From assembly GCF_017302275.1 (NCBI RefSeq), contig NZ_JAFLDR010000033.1, positions 1 to 45,705 of the forward strand: a DNA stretch of 45,705 bases. The letters run 5' to 3'. This DNA comes from Sulfuritalea sp. (GTDB lineage: Bacteria > Pseudomonadota > Gammaproteobacteria > Burkholderiales > Rhodocyclaceae). Each line of letters starts with the position of its first letter. The first letter of the stretch is position 1. The position numbers and the translations under genes are program-made. The notes under the pieces were generated by a model that was not told the DNA's origin, made no database searches, and saw only the letters and a program-made list of their open reading frames with translations. Below, one piece after another: positions 1-9,896 of this stretch.

Positions 1-545
1 CGGATCGAGCCGCCGGTGTCGGTGCCGGTGGCGGCCGGAGCGAGACGCGCGGCGATCGCGGCGGCCGAGCCGCCGGAGGAGCCGCCGGGCACGCGGGCGG
101 TGTCCCAGGGATTCTTCACCGGGCCGAAAAACGAGGTTTCGTTGGACGAACCCATGGCAAACTCGTCCATGTTGAGCTTGCCCAGCGTGACCATGCCGGC
201 GGCGGCGAGCTTTTCCACGACATGGGCGTCGTAGGGCGAAACGAAATTCTCCAACATGCGTGAGCCGCAGCTCGTGCGCCAGCCCCTGGTACAGAAAATA
301 TCCTTGTGCGCCAGGGGGATGCCGGCCAGCGGCGAGGTCGCCGTATCGCCAGCGCCGACTCTTGCATCGGCCGCGCGCGCCTGCGCCAGCGTCTGCTCGC
401 GGTCGACGGTGATGAAGGCGTTGAGCGCCGGATTGAGTTTGTCGATGCGGTCGAGGAACAGCGTGGCCAGCTCGACGGATGAGACCTTCTTCGCCCTCAG
501 CGCGGCGGACAACTCACGTAGGGATGCGTTGATCAGATCGCTCAT
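1..545 (-). CDS. gatA: Asp/Glu-tRNA amidotransferase subunit A (partial)
   Basis: This is the catalytic amidase subunit of the GatCAB amidotransferase, which turns Glu-tRNA(Gln) and Asp-tRNA(Asn) into the cognate amidated forms. Only the first 181 residues are in the window; the gene continues past base 1. The amidase signature is clear: LAHKD (Lys81), GGSSGGS (residues 154-160, cis-Ser156) and DTGGS (Ser180). These sit two residues later than the Lys79-Ser154-Ser178 triad known in Staphylococcus GatA. The ATG at 545 overlaps the gatC stop as ATGA, so the two are translationally coupled. Odd: residues 61-69 (ARVGAGDTA), just before the conserved [10 protein letters not shown], are encoded by a copy of the dispersed 27-bp repeat described elsewhere in this annotation. 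Confidence 0.96.
   Translation of the reverse strand, partial: MSDLINASLRELSAALRAKKVSSVELATLFLDRIDKLNPALNAFITVDREQTLAQARAADARVGAGDTATSPLAGIPLAHKDIFCTRGWRTSCGSRMLENFVSPYDAHVVEKLAAAGMVTLGKLNMDEFAMGSSNETSFFGPVKNPWDTARVPGGSSGGSAAAIAARLAPAATGTDTGGSI
339..365 (-). repeat. 27-bp dispersed repeat (family A) in gatA
   Basis: The copy carries the core GAGTCGGCGCTGGCG on the minus strand, flanked by GCAA on the left and ATACGGCG on the right. It codes ARVGAGDTA in GatA. Confidence 0.85.
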
Positions 546-829
546 TCCACCACCCTCGGCACCAGATACAAACCCGCCTCCGTTTCCGGCGCCACCGCCT
601 GGAAGTCGGCGCGGCGGTCCGTTTCGGTGACCATGTCGGGGCGCAGGCGCTGCACCACATCGACGGCGTGGGCCATAGGCTCGATGCCGGTGGTGTCGAC
701 GGCCTGCAACTGCTCGATGAAGCCGAGGATGCCATTCAACTGGTCGCGTGTGGTTTCGAGTTCCGTGGCGGAAAGTTCGATGCGCGACAAAAGGGCGATG
801 CGGGAGACGTCTTCCGGACTGAGGGACAT
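542..829 (-). CDS. gatC: Asp/Glu-tRNA amidotransferase subunit C
   Basis: A 95-residue protein, the normal length for GatC, the small subunit that stabilises GatA and bridges it to GatB in the GatCAB complex. The N-terminus [17 protein letters not shown] and the C-terminal YLVPRVVE end fit the family. An upstream in-frame ATG at 913 would add 28 residues with no family resemblance, so the start at 829 is preferred. The gene lies first in a minus-strand gatCA operon divergent from mreB, an arrangement common in betaproteobacteria. The stop overlaps the gatA start by four bases. Confidence 0.95.
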   Translation of the reverse strand: MSLSPEDVSRIALLSRIELSATELETTRDQLNGILGFIEQLQAVDTTGIEPMAHAVDVVQRLRPDMVTETDRRADFQAVAPETEAGLYLVPRVVE

Positions 830-905
830 GGCGAGGAGTGGGGTGGATAACGTGGAGCCCAACGGAAACAAGGCGGTCTGCGGCCTGAATCGAAGGGCGC
901 GATAG

Positions 906-2070
<1,165 letters not shown>

Positions 2071-2072
<2 letters not shown>

Positions 2073-2110
2073 GCCCGGCCCCGTGTAGCTTGCAAGCTGG
2101 CCCCGGGCTT
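2071..2110 (+). promoter_or_regulatory. Nested inverted repeat between mreB and mreC
   Basis: AAGCCCGG at 2071-2078 pairs with CCGGGCTT at 2103-2110, enclosing the perfect 12-base palindrome AGCTTGCAAGCT at 2087-2098. The outer arm starts inside the mreB stop codon. No long T run follows, so this is more likely an attenuator or an mRNA processing or stability element than a full terminator. A partial barrier here would let mreB be made in excess over mreCD, but that is inference. Confidence 0.5.
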
Positions 2111-2162
2111 TCCCGCGCGGGGCCCTTCCGGGTCCAATTCTTCCGAGGGCGCACCTGCCTTG

Positions 2163-3080
2163 ATGTCAGTCGTTGGCCATGCTCCGCCACCCTTCTTCAA
2201 GCGGGGTCCGGCACCGCTCGTGCGGCTGGCTTTCTTTGTGTCCCTTTCGCTGGTCCTGCTGATCGCCGACCTGCGTTTCCATACCCTGGAATGGGCGCGG
2301 CTGGCCGTGGCCACGGCGGCGTGGCCCTTGCAGCGCGCGACGGGCATGCCGATCGATGCCGCCGGCGATTTCGGCGCCTACCTGTCGCGCCAGGCGACGC
2401 TGCTCAAGGAAAACGAGGACCTGCGCCGGCGCCAGCTTGGCACCGCCAACCTGCTGCTGCGCCAGGATCACCTCGAACAGGAAAACAAGCGCCTGCGCAC
2501 GCTGCTCGATATGCGCGAGCGCCAGCCGGTGGAAGGACGCATCGCCGAGATACTCTATGCCGCGCGCGACCCGTTTTCGCGCCGCGTGATCATCGACAAG
2601 GGCAGCCAGCAGGGCATCGCCGCCGGACAGGCGGTGGTCGACGACATCGGCGTCATCGGGCAGGTGGCGCGGGTATTTCCGCTGACCTCGGAAGTGCTGC
2701 TGCTGACCGACAAGGAACAGGCGATCCCGGTCGCGGTGCAGCGTAACGGCCTGCGCGCGGTGCTGGCCGGCGCCGGTGCCGGGATGATGGAGCTGCGCTT
2801 CCTCGCCGCCAACGCCGAGGTCCAGGTCGGCGATGTACTGGTCACCTCGGGTCTCGACGGCGTCTACCTGCCCGGCCTGCCGGTGGCCAAGGTGGTGAAG
2901 ATGGACCGCGACAGTTCGCATTCCTTCGCCCGCATCACCTGCGAGCCGCTGGCGGGTGTCGAGCGCCATGGCCTGGTTCTGGTGCTCGGTAGCCGCACGG
3001 CCTTGCCGCCCCAGCCGGACGATGCGCCCGCTACGCCTGACCTGCCGAAGGGCAAGCGCGTGAAGAAGAAAGTCCGCTGA
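2163..3080 (+). CDS. mreC: Rod-shape determining protein MreC
   Basis: A 305-residue bitopic inner-membrane protein that links MreB to the periplasmic penicillin-binding protein PBP2. One membrane segment (about [18 protein letters not shown], residues 20-37) is followed by a predicted coiled coil rich in Leu, Glu and Arg (residues about 80-115), then the beta-domain core. The tail is strongly basic (GKRVKKKVR). A TTG at 2160 precedes the ATG at 2163; the ATG is taken as start. The stop overlaps the mreD ATG by one base (TGATG). Confidence 0.96.
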   Translation: MSVVGHAPPPFFKRGPAPLVRLAFFVSLSLVLLIADLRFHTLEWARLAVATAAWPLQRATGMPIDAAGDFGAYLSRQATLLKENEDLRRRQLGTANLLLRQDHLEQENKRLRTLLDMRERQPVEGRIAEILYAARDPFSRRVIIDKGSQQGIAAGQAVVDDIGVIGQVARVFPLTSEVLLLTDKEQAIPVAVQRNGLRAVLAGAGAGMMELRFLAANAEVQVGDVLVTSGLDGVYLPGLPVAKVVKMDRDSSHSFARITCEPLAGVERHGLVLVLGSRTALPPQPDDAPATPDLPKGKRVKKKVR

Positions 3081-3601
3081 TGCAACCCACACATTCCTCG
3101 CGTCGCATCCTGCTGCCGGTCAGGAACTGGTTCATCGTGTTCACCCTGATGGTGGCCCTGGTGCTGAACCTGGTGCCGTTCGGCCGCCTGCCCGGCATTC
3201 CCGACTGGGTGGCCCTGGTACTGGCCTTCTGGTGCGTGCACCAGCCGCTGAAGGTCGGCATGGCGGCGGGCTTCGTGCTCGGCCTGGCGATGGACGTCGC
3301 CGACGCTAGTGTCATGGGCCAGCACGCCCTGGCCTACGTGCTGCTGGCCTTTGGCGCCGCCGGGTGGTCGCGCCGGGTGTTGTGGTTTCCGTTGGCGCAG
3401 CAGGCATTGCACGTGTTGCCGATGTTCCTCGGCATGCAACTGGTGATGATGGTGACGCGCATGATCGGCGGCTCCGAATTTCCCGGCGTGCTGTGGTTCC
3501 TCTCCAGCTTCACGGCGACGCTGCTGTGGCATCCGGTGACCTACCTGTTGCTGATCCCGCAGTTCCGGCCGGAAGACAAAGATGTCCACCGTCCGATTTA
3601 A
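3080..3601 (+). CDS. mreD: Rod-shape determining protein MreD
   Basis: A 173-residue, very hydrophobic protein with about five membrane segments, typical of MreD, the integral-membrane partner of MreC in the elongasome. The first segment begins at WFIVFTLMVALVLNL after a short basic N-terminus. Gene order and the one-base overlap with mreC support the call more than any single motif, because MreD is poorly conserved. About 156 bases follow before mrdA, occupied mainly by a dispersed repeat. Confidence 0.93.
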   Translation: MQPTHSSRRILLPVRNWFIVFTLMVALVLNLVPFGRLPGIPDWVALVLAFWCVHQPLKVGMAAGFVLGLAMDVADASVMGQHALAYVLLAFGAAGWSRRVLWFPLAQQALHVLPMFLGMQLVMMVTRMIGGSEFPGVLWFLSSFTATLLWHPVTYLLLIPQFRPEDKDVHRPI

Positions 3602-3642
3602 CGCTCACTGCACCCAGATACACTCACCGAAGATGAAACACG

Positions 3643-3718
3643 CGAAAGGCAAATTGAAGGCCCCCCACCCCCATCCCCGCCCCAGGGCGGGGCTACCAAG
3701 CAGCTCGCTTCGCTCGAC
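3643..3718 (+). repeat. Dispersed GC-rich intergenic repeat, family B copy 1
   Basis: The copy begins with an AAGGCAAATTGAAGG block, continues through C-rich sequence with a CCCCGCC...GGCGGGG hairpin, and ends in GCTCGCTTCGCTCGA. The same order of blocks recurs at 35307-35382, and related copies lie at 38046-38118 and, inverted, near 9795-9896. It fills the gap between mreD and mrdA. REP-like elements of this kind are common in betaproteobacterial intergenic DNA. Confidence 0.7.
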
Positions 3719-3757
3719 TATTACCGGTCGCTTCGAACGAGTTGTTTCACGTCAATA

Positions 3758-5650
3758 GTGGAATTCAAGAACCCCCAGGAGGAACTCGAACGCTTCCGGT
3801 CACGCATCGCGGTCGCCGGCGGTTTCGTGCTGGTCTGTTTCACCCTGTTGTTCGCGCGCTTTCTCTGGCTGCAGGTCGTGCAGCACGACTACTACCAGAC
3901 GCGTGCCGAGGACAACCGCATTTCACTGGTGCCCATCGTGCCCAACCGGGGCCTGATCGTCGATCGCAACGGCACGGTGCTGGCGCGCAACTACTCGGCC
4001 TATACGCTGGAGATCACCCCCGCGCGCGCCGGCGACCTGGAGAAGACCATCGACGGCCTGGCCACGATCATCGAAATCGAGGCCAAGGATCGCCGCCGCT
4101 TCAAGAAACTGATGGACGAGAGCAAGAGTTTCGAGACGCTGCCGATTCGCACCCGGCTTTCGGACGAGGAAGTGGCGAAGTTCATCGCCCACCGCTATCG
4201 CTTCCCGGGCGTCGAGATCAAGGCGCGGTTGTTCCGCCAGTATCCAGGCGGCGCCTATGCGTCGCACATCCTCGGCTACATCGGCCGCATCACCGACCGC
4301 GACCTGGAGAAGATCGAGGCGCGCGAGGAGGATGCCAACTATCGCGGCACCGACCACTTCGGCAAGACGGGGCTGGAGCAGCGCTACGAGTTCGACCTGC
4401 ACGGCATCAGCGGCCATGAACAGGTCGAAGTCGATGCTGGAGGCCGCGCCGTGCGCACCCTGACGCACACGCCGCCGGTGGCCGGCAACCAACTGACGCT
4501 GACCATCGATGCCGAACTGCAGCGCATCGCCGAGCAGGCCTTCGGCGATCGCAAGGGTTCGCTGGTGGCGATCGAGCCGGCGACCGGCGGCATCCTGGCC
4601 ATGGTCTCGGTACCCAACTACGACCCCAACCTGTTCGTCGATGGCATCGACACGCAGAGCTGGCGCGAACTCAACGAATCGCCGGACAAGCCGATGGTCA
4701 ATCGCGCCCTGAACGGCGCCTACCCGCCTGGCTCGACCTTCAAACCCTTCATGGCGCTGGCGGCATTGGAACTGGGCAAGCGCCGCCCCGAGCAGGCGAT
4801 TTCCGATCCGGGCTTCTTCAATTTCGGCGGCCACCATTTCCGCGACGACAAGAAGGGCGGCCACGGCATGGTGGACATGTACAAGTCCGTCGTGCATTCC
4901 TGCGACACCTACTACTACATCCTGGCCAACGACATGGGTATCGACAACATCGCTGCCTTCATGGGTCGCCTGGGATTGGGACAGCGCACCGGGATCGACA
5001 TCGACGGCGAATCGGAAGGCGTCCTTCCGTCGCAGGAATGGAAGAAGAAGCGTTTTCGCAAGCCCGAGCAGCAGAAGTGGTACGCCGGGGAGACCATCTC
5101 CATCGGCATCGGCCAGGGCTACAACGCCTATACGCCGATCCAGCTGGCGCAGGCGACGGCGATCATCGCCAACAAGGGCGTGATGTTCCGCCCGCACCTG
5201 GTCAAGTACGTCACCGACACGCGCAGCGGCGACAAGCGCCTGATCGAGCCTGAGCCGCTGCGTGACCTCAAGCTCAAGCCCGAGCACCTCGAGGTCATCA
5301 AGCACGCCATGGTGGGCGTCAACAAGGAGGGCACCGGCGCCCGCGCCTTCGCCGGCGCCGAATACGTCGCCGCGGGCAAAACCGGTACGGCACAGGTGTT
5401 CTCCTACAAGGGCGCCGAGCACAAGACCGAAACCATGGCGGCCCACCTGCGCGATCACGCCCTGTACATCGCCTTCGCCCCGGCCGACGAGCCGAAGATC
5501 GCGCTGGCGGTACTGGTCGAGAACGGCGGCTTCGGCGCCCGGGCTGCGGCGCCGATCGCGCGCCAGGTATTCGACTATTACCTGCTGGGCAAGAAACCGA
5601 AGGCTCCCGCCCCGGCCGATGAGGACGCCGTTGAAGGAGATACGCGGTGA
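3758..5650 (+). CDS. mrdA: Penicillin-binding protein 2, elongasome transpeptidase
   Basis: A 630-residue class B penicillin-binding protein that crosslinks peptidoglycan during cell elongation. One N-terminal membrane anchor (residues about 20-42) precedes the dimerisation domain and the transpeptidase domain. Active-site motifs are seen in order: STFK near residues 326-329, SCD in HSCDTYYY near 380, and KTG in AAGKTGTAQ near 541. The chosen start is GTG at 3758, giving MEFKNPQEELERF, a typical PBP2 N-terminus; no strong ribosome-binding site is visible because repeat B sits just upstream. The stop overlaps the rodA GTG start. Confidence 0.96.
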   Translation: MEFKNPQEELERFRSRIAVAGGFVLVCFTLLFARFLWLQVVQHDYYQTRAEDNRISLVPIVPNRGLIVDRNGTVLARNYSAYTLEITPARAGDLEKTIDGLATIIEIEAKDRRRFKKLMDESKSFETLPIRTRLSDEEVAKFIAHRYRFPGVEIKARLFRQYPGGAYASHILGYIGRITDRDLEKIEAREEDANYRGTDHFGKTGLEQRYEFDLHGISGHEQVEVDAGGRAVRTLTHTPPVAGNQLTLTIDAELQRIAEQAFGDRKGSLVAIEPATGGILAMVSVPNYDPNLFVDGIDTQSWRELNESPDKPMVNRALNGAYPPGSTFKPFMALAALELGKRRPEQAISDPGFFNFGGHHFRDDKKGGHGMVDMYKSVVHSCDTYYYILANDMGIDNIAAFMGRLGLGQRTGIDIDGESEGVLPSQEWKKKRFRKPEQQKWYAGETISIGIGQGYNAYTPIQLAQATAIIANKGVMFRPHLVKYVTDTRSGDKRLIEPEPLRDLKLKPEHLEVIKHAMVGVNKEGTGARAFAGAEYVAAGKTGTAQVFSYKGAEHKTETMAAHLRDHALYIAFAPADEPKIALAVLVENGGFGARAAAPIARQVFDYYLLGKKPKAPAPADEDAVEGDTR

Positions 5651-6756
5651 ACCCCGGCTTCGGACTGTCCACGCTGCGCGGCTGGTGGCAGAAGCTGGTG
5701 GCGCCGCTCGACGGCCCGCTGCTGGGCATCACCGCCCTGCTGGTGCTGCTGGCCTTCGGCATCATGGTCAGCGCCTCGCCGGAGCGGATCAACGCCCAGC
5801 TGCTCAACATGGCGGTGGCGATCGGGGTGATGCGCGTCGTGGCCCAGGTGCCGCCGCAGCGGCTGATGCATCTTGCGGTGCCGATCTACCTGCTCGGCCT
5901 GCTGCTGCTGGTCGGCGTCGCCCTGTTCGGCGACATCTCGAAGGGGGCGCGGCGCTGGCTCAACCTCGGCTTCATGCGCATCCAGCCGTCCGAACTGATG
6001 AAGATCGCGATGCCCCTGCTGCTGGCCTGGTTCTTCCAGCAGCGCGAGGCCATGCCACGCCTGCGCGATTACGCGATTGCCGCGCTGCTGCTGCTGCTGC
6101 CGGTGGGCCTGATCGCGCGCCAACCGGATCTGGGCACCGCCATCCTGGTACTTGCCGCCGGCTTCTATGTGATCTTCTTCGCCGGCCTGTCGTGGAAGAT
6201 CATTATCGGCATGGCGGTGGCCGCCATCGCCGCAGCGCCGCTGGCTTGGAATCTGCTGCACGACTACCAGCGTCACCGGATACTCACCCTGCTCGACCCG
6301 GAAAAAGACCCGCTGGGCAAGGGCTTCCACATCATCCAGTCCACGATTGCCATCGGCTCCGGCGGCATTTTCGGCAAGGGCTGGAAATCCGGCACGCAGG
6401 CCCAGCTCGAGTTCATTCCCGAGCGGCATACCGACTTCATTTTCGCGGTGTACTCCGAGGAGTTCGGTCTCTTCGGCAACCTGATCCTGCTGGTGCTCTA
6501 CGCCCTGCTGATCGGCCGCGGGCTGATGATCGCCGCGAACGCAGCGACCCTGTTTTCGCGCTTGCTGGCGGGCGCGGTGACCATGATTTTCTTCACCTAT
6601 GCCTTCGTGAACATGGGCATGGTCTCCGGCATCCTGCCGGTGGTCGGCGTGCCGTTGCCACTGGTCAGCTACGGTGGCACGGCGCTGGTGACGCTGTTCA
6701 TCGGCATCGGCATATTGATGTCGATCCACGGCAATCGGATGTTGGTGCAGAAGTGA
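5647..6756 (+). CDS. rodA: Peptidoglycan glycosyltransferase RodA
   Basis: A 369-residue SEDS-family membrane protein that polymerises glycan strands from lipid II in complex with PBP2. It has about ten membrane segments, the SEDS signature region with FIPERHTDFIFAVYSEE (containing the conserved Asp), and the C-terminal PLPLVSYGGT block. The GTG start at 5647 overlaps the mrdA stop by four bases (GTGA), the standard arrangement in this cluster. Length and topology are normal. Confidence 0.97.
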   Translation: MNPGFGLSTLRGWWQKLVAPLDGPLLGITALLVLLAFGIMVSASPERINAQLLNMAVAIGVMRVVAQVPPQRLMHLAVPIYLLGLLLLVGVALFGDISKGARRWLNLGFMRIQPSELMKIAMPLLLAWFFQQREAMPRLRDYAIAALLLLLPVGLIARQPDLGTAILVLAAGFYVIFFAGLSWKIIIGMAVAAIAAAPLAWNLLHDYQRHRILTLLDPEKDPLGKGFHIIQSTIAIGSGGIFGKGWKSGTQAQLEFIPERHTDFIFAVYSEEFGLFGNLILLVLYALLIGRGLMIAANAATLFSRLLAGAVTMIFFTYAFVNMGMVSGILPVVGVPLPLVSYGGTALVTLFIGIGILMSIHGNRMLVQK

Positions 6757-7721
6757 CCCGCCTTGCGCCATTGATGTTGACCCTGGCGCTTGCCGCCTGC
6801 GGCACGCAGGCGCCACGACCGGTCGATGACAGGGGCGAGGCGCCGCCAGCCGCCGTGCCGCCAGCGCCGACTCTCAAGGCCGAAGCGAAAAAGCCGCCGC
6901 CTGCGATCAAGTACAGCGGTGGTTTCTACAAGGATGACGGTCCCGGCGACCAGGTGCCTGCCGACATCGAGGCGATTCCCGATGCGGTGCCGAAGGCGGA
7001 GCCGCTGCACCGCTTCGCCAACAACCCGTATTCCGTCTTCGGCCGCGACTACGTGCCGCTGCGCACGCTGCAGCCCTACAGGGCGCGCGGCATCGGCAGC
7101 TGGTACGGCCGCAAGTTCCACGGCCAGAAAACCTCCAGCGGCGAGCCCTACGACATGTTCGGCATGACGGCGGCGCATCCGACGCTGCCGATCCCCTCCT
7201 ATGTGCGCGTGAGCAATCCCGCCAACGGCAAGTCGGTGGTGGTGCGCGTCAATGATCGCGGGCCCTTCCATGCCGGACGCGAGATCGACCTGTCGTGGAC
7301 TGCGGCCTGGAAGCTCGGATACATCGGCAGCGGCAGCACCCTGGTCGAGGTGGAAAGCGTCCTGCCGGGCCAGGTGCTTGCCGCCGCGCCGGGTTCGGCG
7401 ACCGCGCCGCCGCGCCGCGACGAGGACGATCCGATCGCGAAACTGGCGGCGGCCGAACCGGAGCCGCCGCTGCCGCAGGTGCAGGACGCCCGCGGCCATT
7501 TCCTGCAACTGGGCGCCTTCGGCAACCGCGACAACGCCGACGCGCTGCGCGCGCGCCTGGCACGCGAACTGGGTGATCTCGCCAGCAGGCTGGCGGTGCA
7601 GTCGGCCGGCAAGCTGTTCCGCGTCCAGCTCGGCCCCTGGCCCGACGCCGCCGCCGCACAGCTCGCCGGCGGGCGCCTGCGCGAGAGCCTGGGCATGACC
7701 CCGCTCATCGTGCAGCGCTAG
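6753..7721 (+). CDS. rlpA: Septal ring lytic transglycosylase-type lipoprotein RlpA
   Basis: A 322-residue outer-membrane lipoprotein. The N-terminus has a lipobox, LALAACG, with the lipidated Cys at residue 16. A double-psi beta-barrel domain (about residues 110-200) carries GSWYGRKFHGQKTSSGE and VRVNDRGPF, and a SPOR domain that binds denuded glycan occupies about residues 245-320. The GTG start at 6753 overlaps the rodA stop. Odd: residues 34-42 (VPPAPTLK region) in the proline-rich linker are encoded by a copy of the 27-bp dispersed repeat, read in the frame opposite to that used in gatA. Confidence 0.93.
   Translation: MTRLAPLMLTLALAACGTQAPRPVDDRGEAPPAAVPPAPTLKAEAKKPPPAIKYSGGFYKDDGPGDQVPADIEAIPDAVPKAEPLHRFANNPYSVFGRDYVPLRTLQPYRARGIGSWYGRKFHGQKTSSGEPYDMFGMTAAHPTLPIPSYVRVSNPANGKSVVVRVNDRGPFHAGREIDLSWTAAWKLGYIGSGSTLVEVESVLPGQVLAAAPGSATAPPRRDEDDPIAKLAAAEPEPPLPQVQDARGHFLQLGAFGNRDNADALRARLARELGDLASRLAVQSAGKLFRVQLGPWPDAAAAQLAGGRLRESLGMTPLIVQR
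6851..6877 (-). repeat. 27-bp dispersed repeat (family A) in rlpA
   Basis: The core is exact on the minus strand; the right part reads GCACGGCG. In RlpA it codes AVPPAPTLK from the opposite strand. Confidence 0.8.
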
Positions 7722-7778
7722 CGGCTGCCGGCGCCGGCCAACTTATAATCACCATCCTTCCGCGTTTCGGCACACCCC

Positions 7779-8909
7779 ATGCGATTTCTCGTTCTGCTTT
7801 TCACCCTGCTGGCCGGGGCCGCCAGCCATGCCCAACCCCTTCCCGCACCAACCCTGAGCGCGCGCGCCTGGTTGTTGATGGACTATGCCAGCGGCCAGGT
7901 TCTGGCCGCGCAGGAGCCCGACCTCAAGCTGGAGCCGGCCTCGCTGACCAAGGTGATGACCACCTACCTGGTCGCCGAGGCGCTGCAGAACAAGACGCTC
8001 TCCCTGACGCAGCCGGTGACGGTGTCCGAGCGCGCCTGGCGCACCCAGGGCTCGCGCAGCTTCGTGCCGGTGAACAAGGGCGTGTCGGTCGACGACCTGT
8101 TCAAGGGCATGGTGATCCAGTCCGGCAACGATGCCTCGGTGGCCCTGGCCGAGGCCATCGGCGGCACGGAGGACCAGTTCGCCGCGATGATGAATCGCAG
8201 CGCGCAACGGCTGGGCCTCAAGGACAGCAATTTCCTCAATGCCAGCGGCTATTTCGAAGGCCCCGCGCCGACCCATTATTCGACCGCGCGCGACATGGCG
8301 AAGCTGGCCGCCGCCCTGATCCGCGACCATCCGGAAACCCATGCCCTGCATGCGATCAAGGAATATACCTACAACGGCATCCGCCAGCACAACCGCAATC
8401 GCCTGCTGTGGGCCGACCCGACCGTCGACGGCCTCAAGACCGGCCATTCCAGTGCCGCCGGCTACTGCCTGATCGCCACTGCCAAGCGCGGACCGCGCCG
8501 GCTCATCAGCGTGGTGCTCGGCACCGCTTCCGAAGAAGCTCGCGCCCGCGATTCGCTCAATCTGCTCAACTGGGGATTCACCGCCTTCGACGCGGTCAAG
8601 CTCTATGACAAGGGGCAGGCGATTTCACAGCTGCGGGTGTTCAAGGGGGCGCAGAACGCCGTCGGTGCCGGCTTCGCCGAGGACTTCGTGATCTCGATTC
8701 CACGTGGCGCGACGGACAAGGTTGGCGCCCAACTGGTCAGCCGCCAGCCGCTGCTGGCGCCGATCGCCGCCGGCAGCCAGGTCGGCACGCTGCGCCTCAC
8801 CGTCGCCGGCCAGCCCTGGGGCGAATATCCGGTCGTCGCCCAGGCGGAAGTTCCCGTCGCCGGCATTATCGGCCGGCTGTGGGACGACATCCGGCTGTTC
8901 TTCCAATGA
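7779..8909 (+). CDS. dacA: D-alanyl-D-alanine carboxypeptidase (PBP5/6 family)
   Basis: A 376-residue class C penicillin-binding protein that trims the terminal D-Ala from peptidoglycan stem peptides. It has a signal peptide ending near ASHA|QP (residues 18-19) and the three active-site motifs SLTK (Ser55-Lys58), SGN (in VIQSGNDAS) and KTG (in DGLKTGHS). A C-terminal PBP5 beta-sandwich and an amphipathic tail (IIGRLWDDIRLFFQ) follow, the latter expected to bind the membrane. The stop overlaps the next ATG as ATGA. Confidence 0.96.
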   Translation: MRFLVLLFTLLAGAASHAQPLPAPTLSARAWLLMDYASGQVLAAQEPDLKLEPASLTKVMTTYLVAEALQNKTLSLTQPVTVSERAWRTQGSRSFVPVNKGVSVDDLFKGMVIQSGNDASVALAEAIGGTEDQFAAMMNRSAQRLGLKDSNFLNASGYFEGPAPTHYSTARDMAKLAAALIRDHPETHALHAIKEYTYNGIRQHNRNRLLWADPTVDGLKTGHSSAAGYCLIATAKRGPRRLISVVLGTASEEARARDSLNLLNWGFTAFDAVKLYDKGQAISQLRVFKGAQNAVGAGFAEDFVISIPRGATDKVGAQLVSRQPLLAPIAAGSQVGTLRLTVAGQPWGEYPVVAQAEVPVAGIIGRLWDDIRLFFQ

Positions 8910-9781
8910 CGGCGCGCGTTTTTCTCGATGGTCGGTGGTTGCCGCCCGAGGAGGCGCGGATTTCCGTCATGGATCGCGGCTTCCTTTTCGGCGACGGCGT
9001 CTACGAAGTGATCCCGGTCTATTCGCGGCGGCCCTTCCGCCTCGAACAACATTTGCAGCGCCTGCAGCACAGCCTCGACGGCATCCAGCTTGCCAATCCG
9101 CATGGCATGAGCGAGTGGATCGGCTACGTTACGCAACTCGCCGCCGAGGCGGAATGGGAAGACCAGTCGATCTACATCCAGGTCACGCGCGGGCCGATGG
9201 CGGTGCGCAACCACGCCTTCCCGAAGGAGGTGACGCCGACTTCGGTGATCCTCGCCGAGCCGATGACGACGCCGCCGGCCAGCCAGCGCGAGCAGGGCAT
9301 CGCCGCGGTGTCCGCGGCCGACATCCGCTGGCTGCGCTGCGACCTCAAGACCACCTCGCTGTTGGCCAACTGCCTGCTGCGCCAGATGGCGGTCGCCGCC
9401 GGCTGCGTCGAGACCGTGCTGTTTCGCGACGGCTTCCTCACCGAAGGCTCGGCCTCCTCGATTTTCGTCGTCAGGGACGGCGTGCTGCTGGCGCCGATCC
9501 AGAACCACCTGATGCTGCCCGGCATCACCTACGACGTCATCCTCGAACTCGCCGCACGCCACGGCCTGCCCTATGAAGTGCGCGACATCACCGACGCCGA
9601 AACGCGCGCCGCCGACGAGCTCTGGATGTGTTCCTCGACCAAGGAGGTGCTGCCCATCGTCACGCTCGATGGAAGCGCGGTTGGCAGAAAAGTCGGCGCG
9701 GGCGGTACGCCAGGACCGGTGTTCGCGCAGATGTACTCGTGGTACCAGGACTTCAAGGCCACGGTGATGCGAGGCGCATGA
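8906..9781 (+). CDS. D-amino acid aminotransferase, class IV PLP-dependent
   Basis: A 291-residue fold-type IV aminotransferase, most like D-alanine aminotransferase. Visible features are MDRGFLFGDGVYEV at the N-terminus, the catalytic lysine in CDLKTTSLLANC (about Lys148), and the PLP-phosphate binding EGSASSIF block. The start at 8906 is set by the ATGA overlap with dacA; an earlier ATG at 8879 would intrude into dacA. Its place next to a D,D-carboxypeptidase suggests a role in D-amino acid metabolism or recycling. A branched-chain aminotransferase or 4-amino-4-deoxychorismate lyase role is less likely. Confidence 0.88.
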   Translation: MTARVFLDGRWLPPEEARISVMDRGFLFGDGVYEVIPVYSRRPFRLEQHLQRLQHSLDGIQLANPHGMSEWIGYVTQLAAEAEWEDQSIYIQVTRGPMAVRNHAFPKEVTPTSVILAEPMTTPPASQREQGIAAVSAADIRWLRCDLKTTSLLANCLLRQMAVAAGCVETVLFRDGFLTEGSASSIFVVRDGVLLAPIQNHLMLPGITYDVILELAARHGLPYEVRDITDAETRAADELWMCSSTKEVLPIVTLDGSAVGRKVGAGGTPGPVFAQMYSWYQDFKATVMRGA

Positions 9782-9794
9782 TGAAATGCGCCGC

Positions 9795-9896
9795 TCGCAG
9801 GGCCGCCCCAAGGGCGGCGCAGTCACAAGTATGGAGCCGCGCAGCGGCGAACCCTTGTCACCCCCTTCCGTGGGAAGGGGGATGGGGGGAAGGTCC
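9795..9896 (-). repeat. Dispersed GC-rich intergenic repeat, family B copy 2 (inverted)
   Basis: Read on the minus strand this holds the C-rich CCCCCATCCCCCTTCC block, a GGAAGGGGGTGAC arm and a GCCGCTGCGCGGCTC arm, matching the order seen at 38046-38118. It fills the gap between the aminotransferase and the DUF493 gene and ends immediately before the DUF493 start, so its G-rich strand appears to provide that gene's ribosome-binding site. Confidence 0.6.

Noticed and set aside
3923-5458. Long minus-strand open frame of 511 codons opposite mrdA
   Set aside because: It is the antisense shadow of PBP2 in GC-rich DNA; composition is His, Gly, Arg, Val-rich and there is no ribosome-binding site or recognisable domain.
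5262-6752. Upstream extension of the rlpA frame to 819 codons
   Set aside because: It overlaps mrdA and rodA; the GTG at 6753 gives a proper lipoprotein signal.
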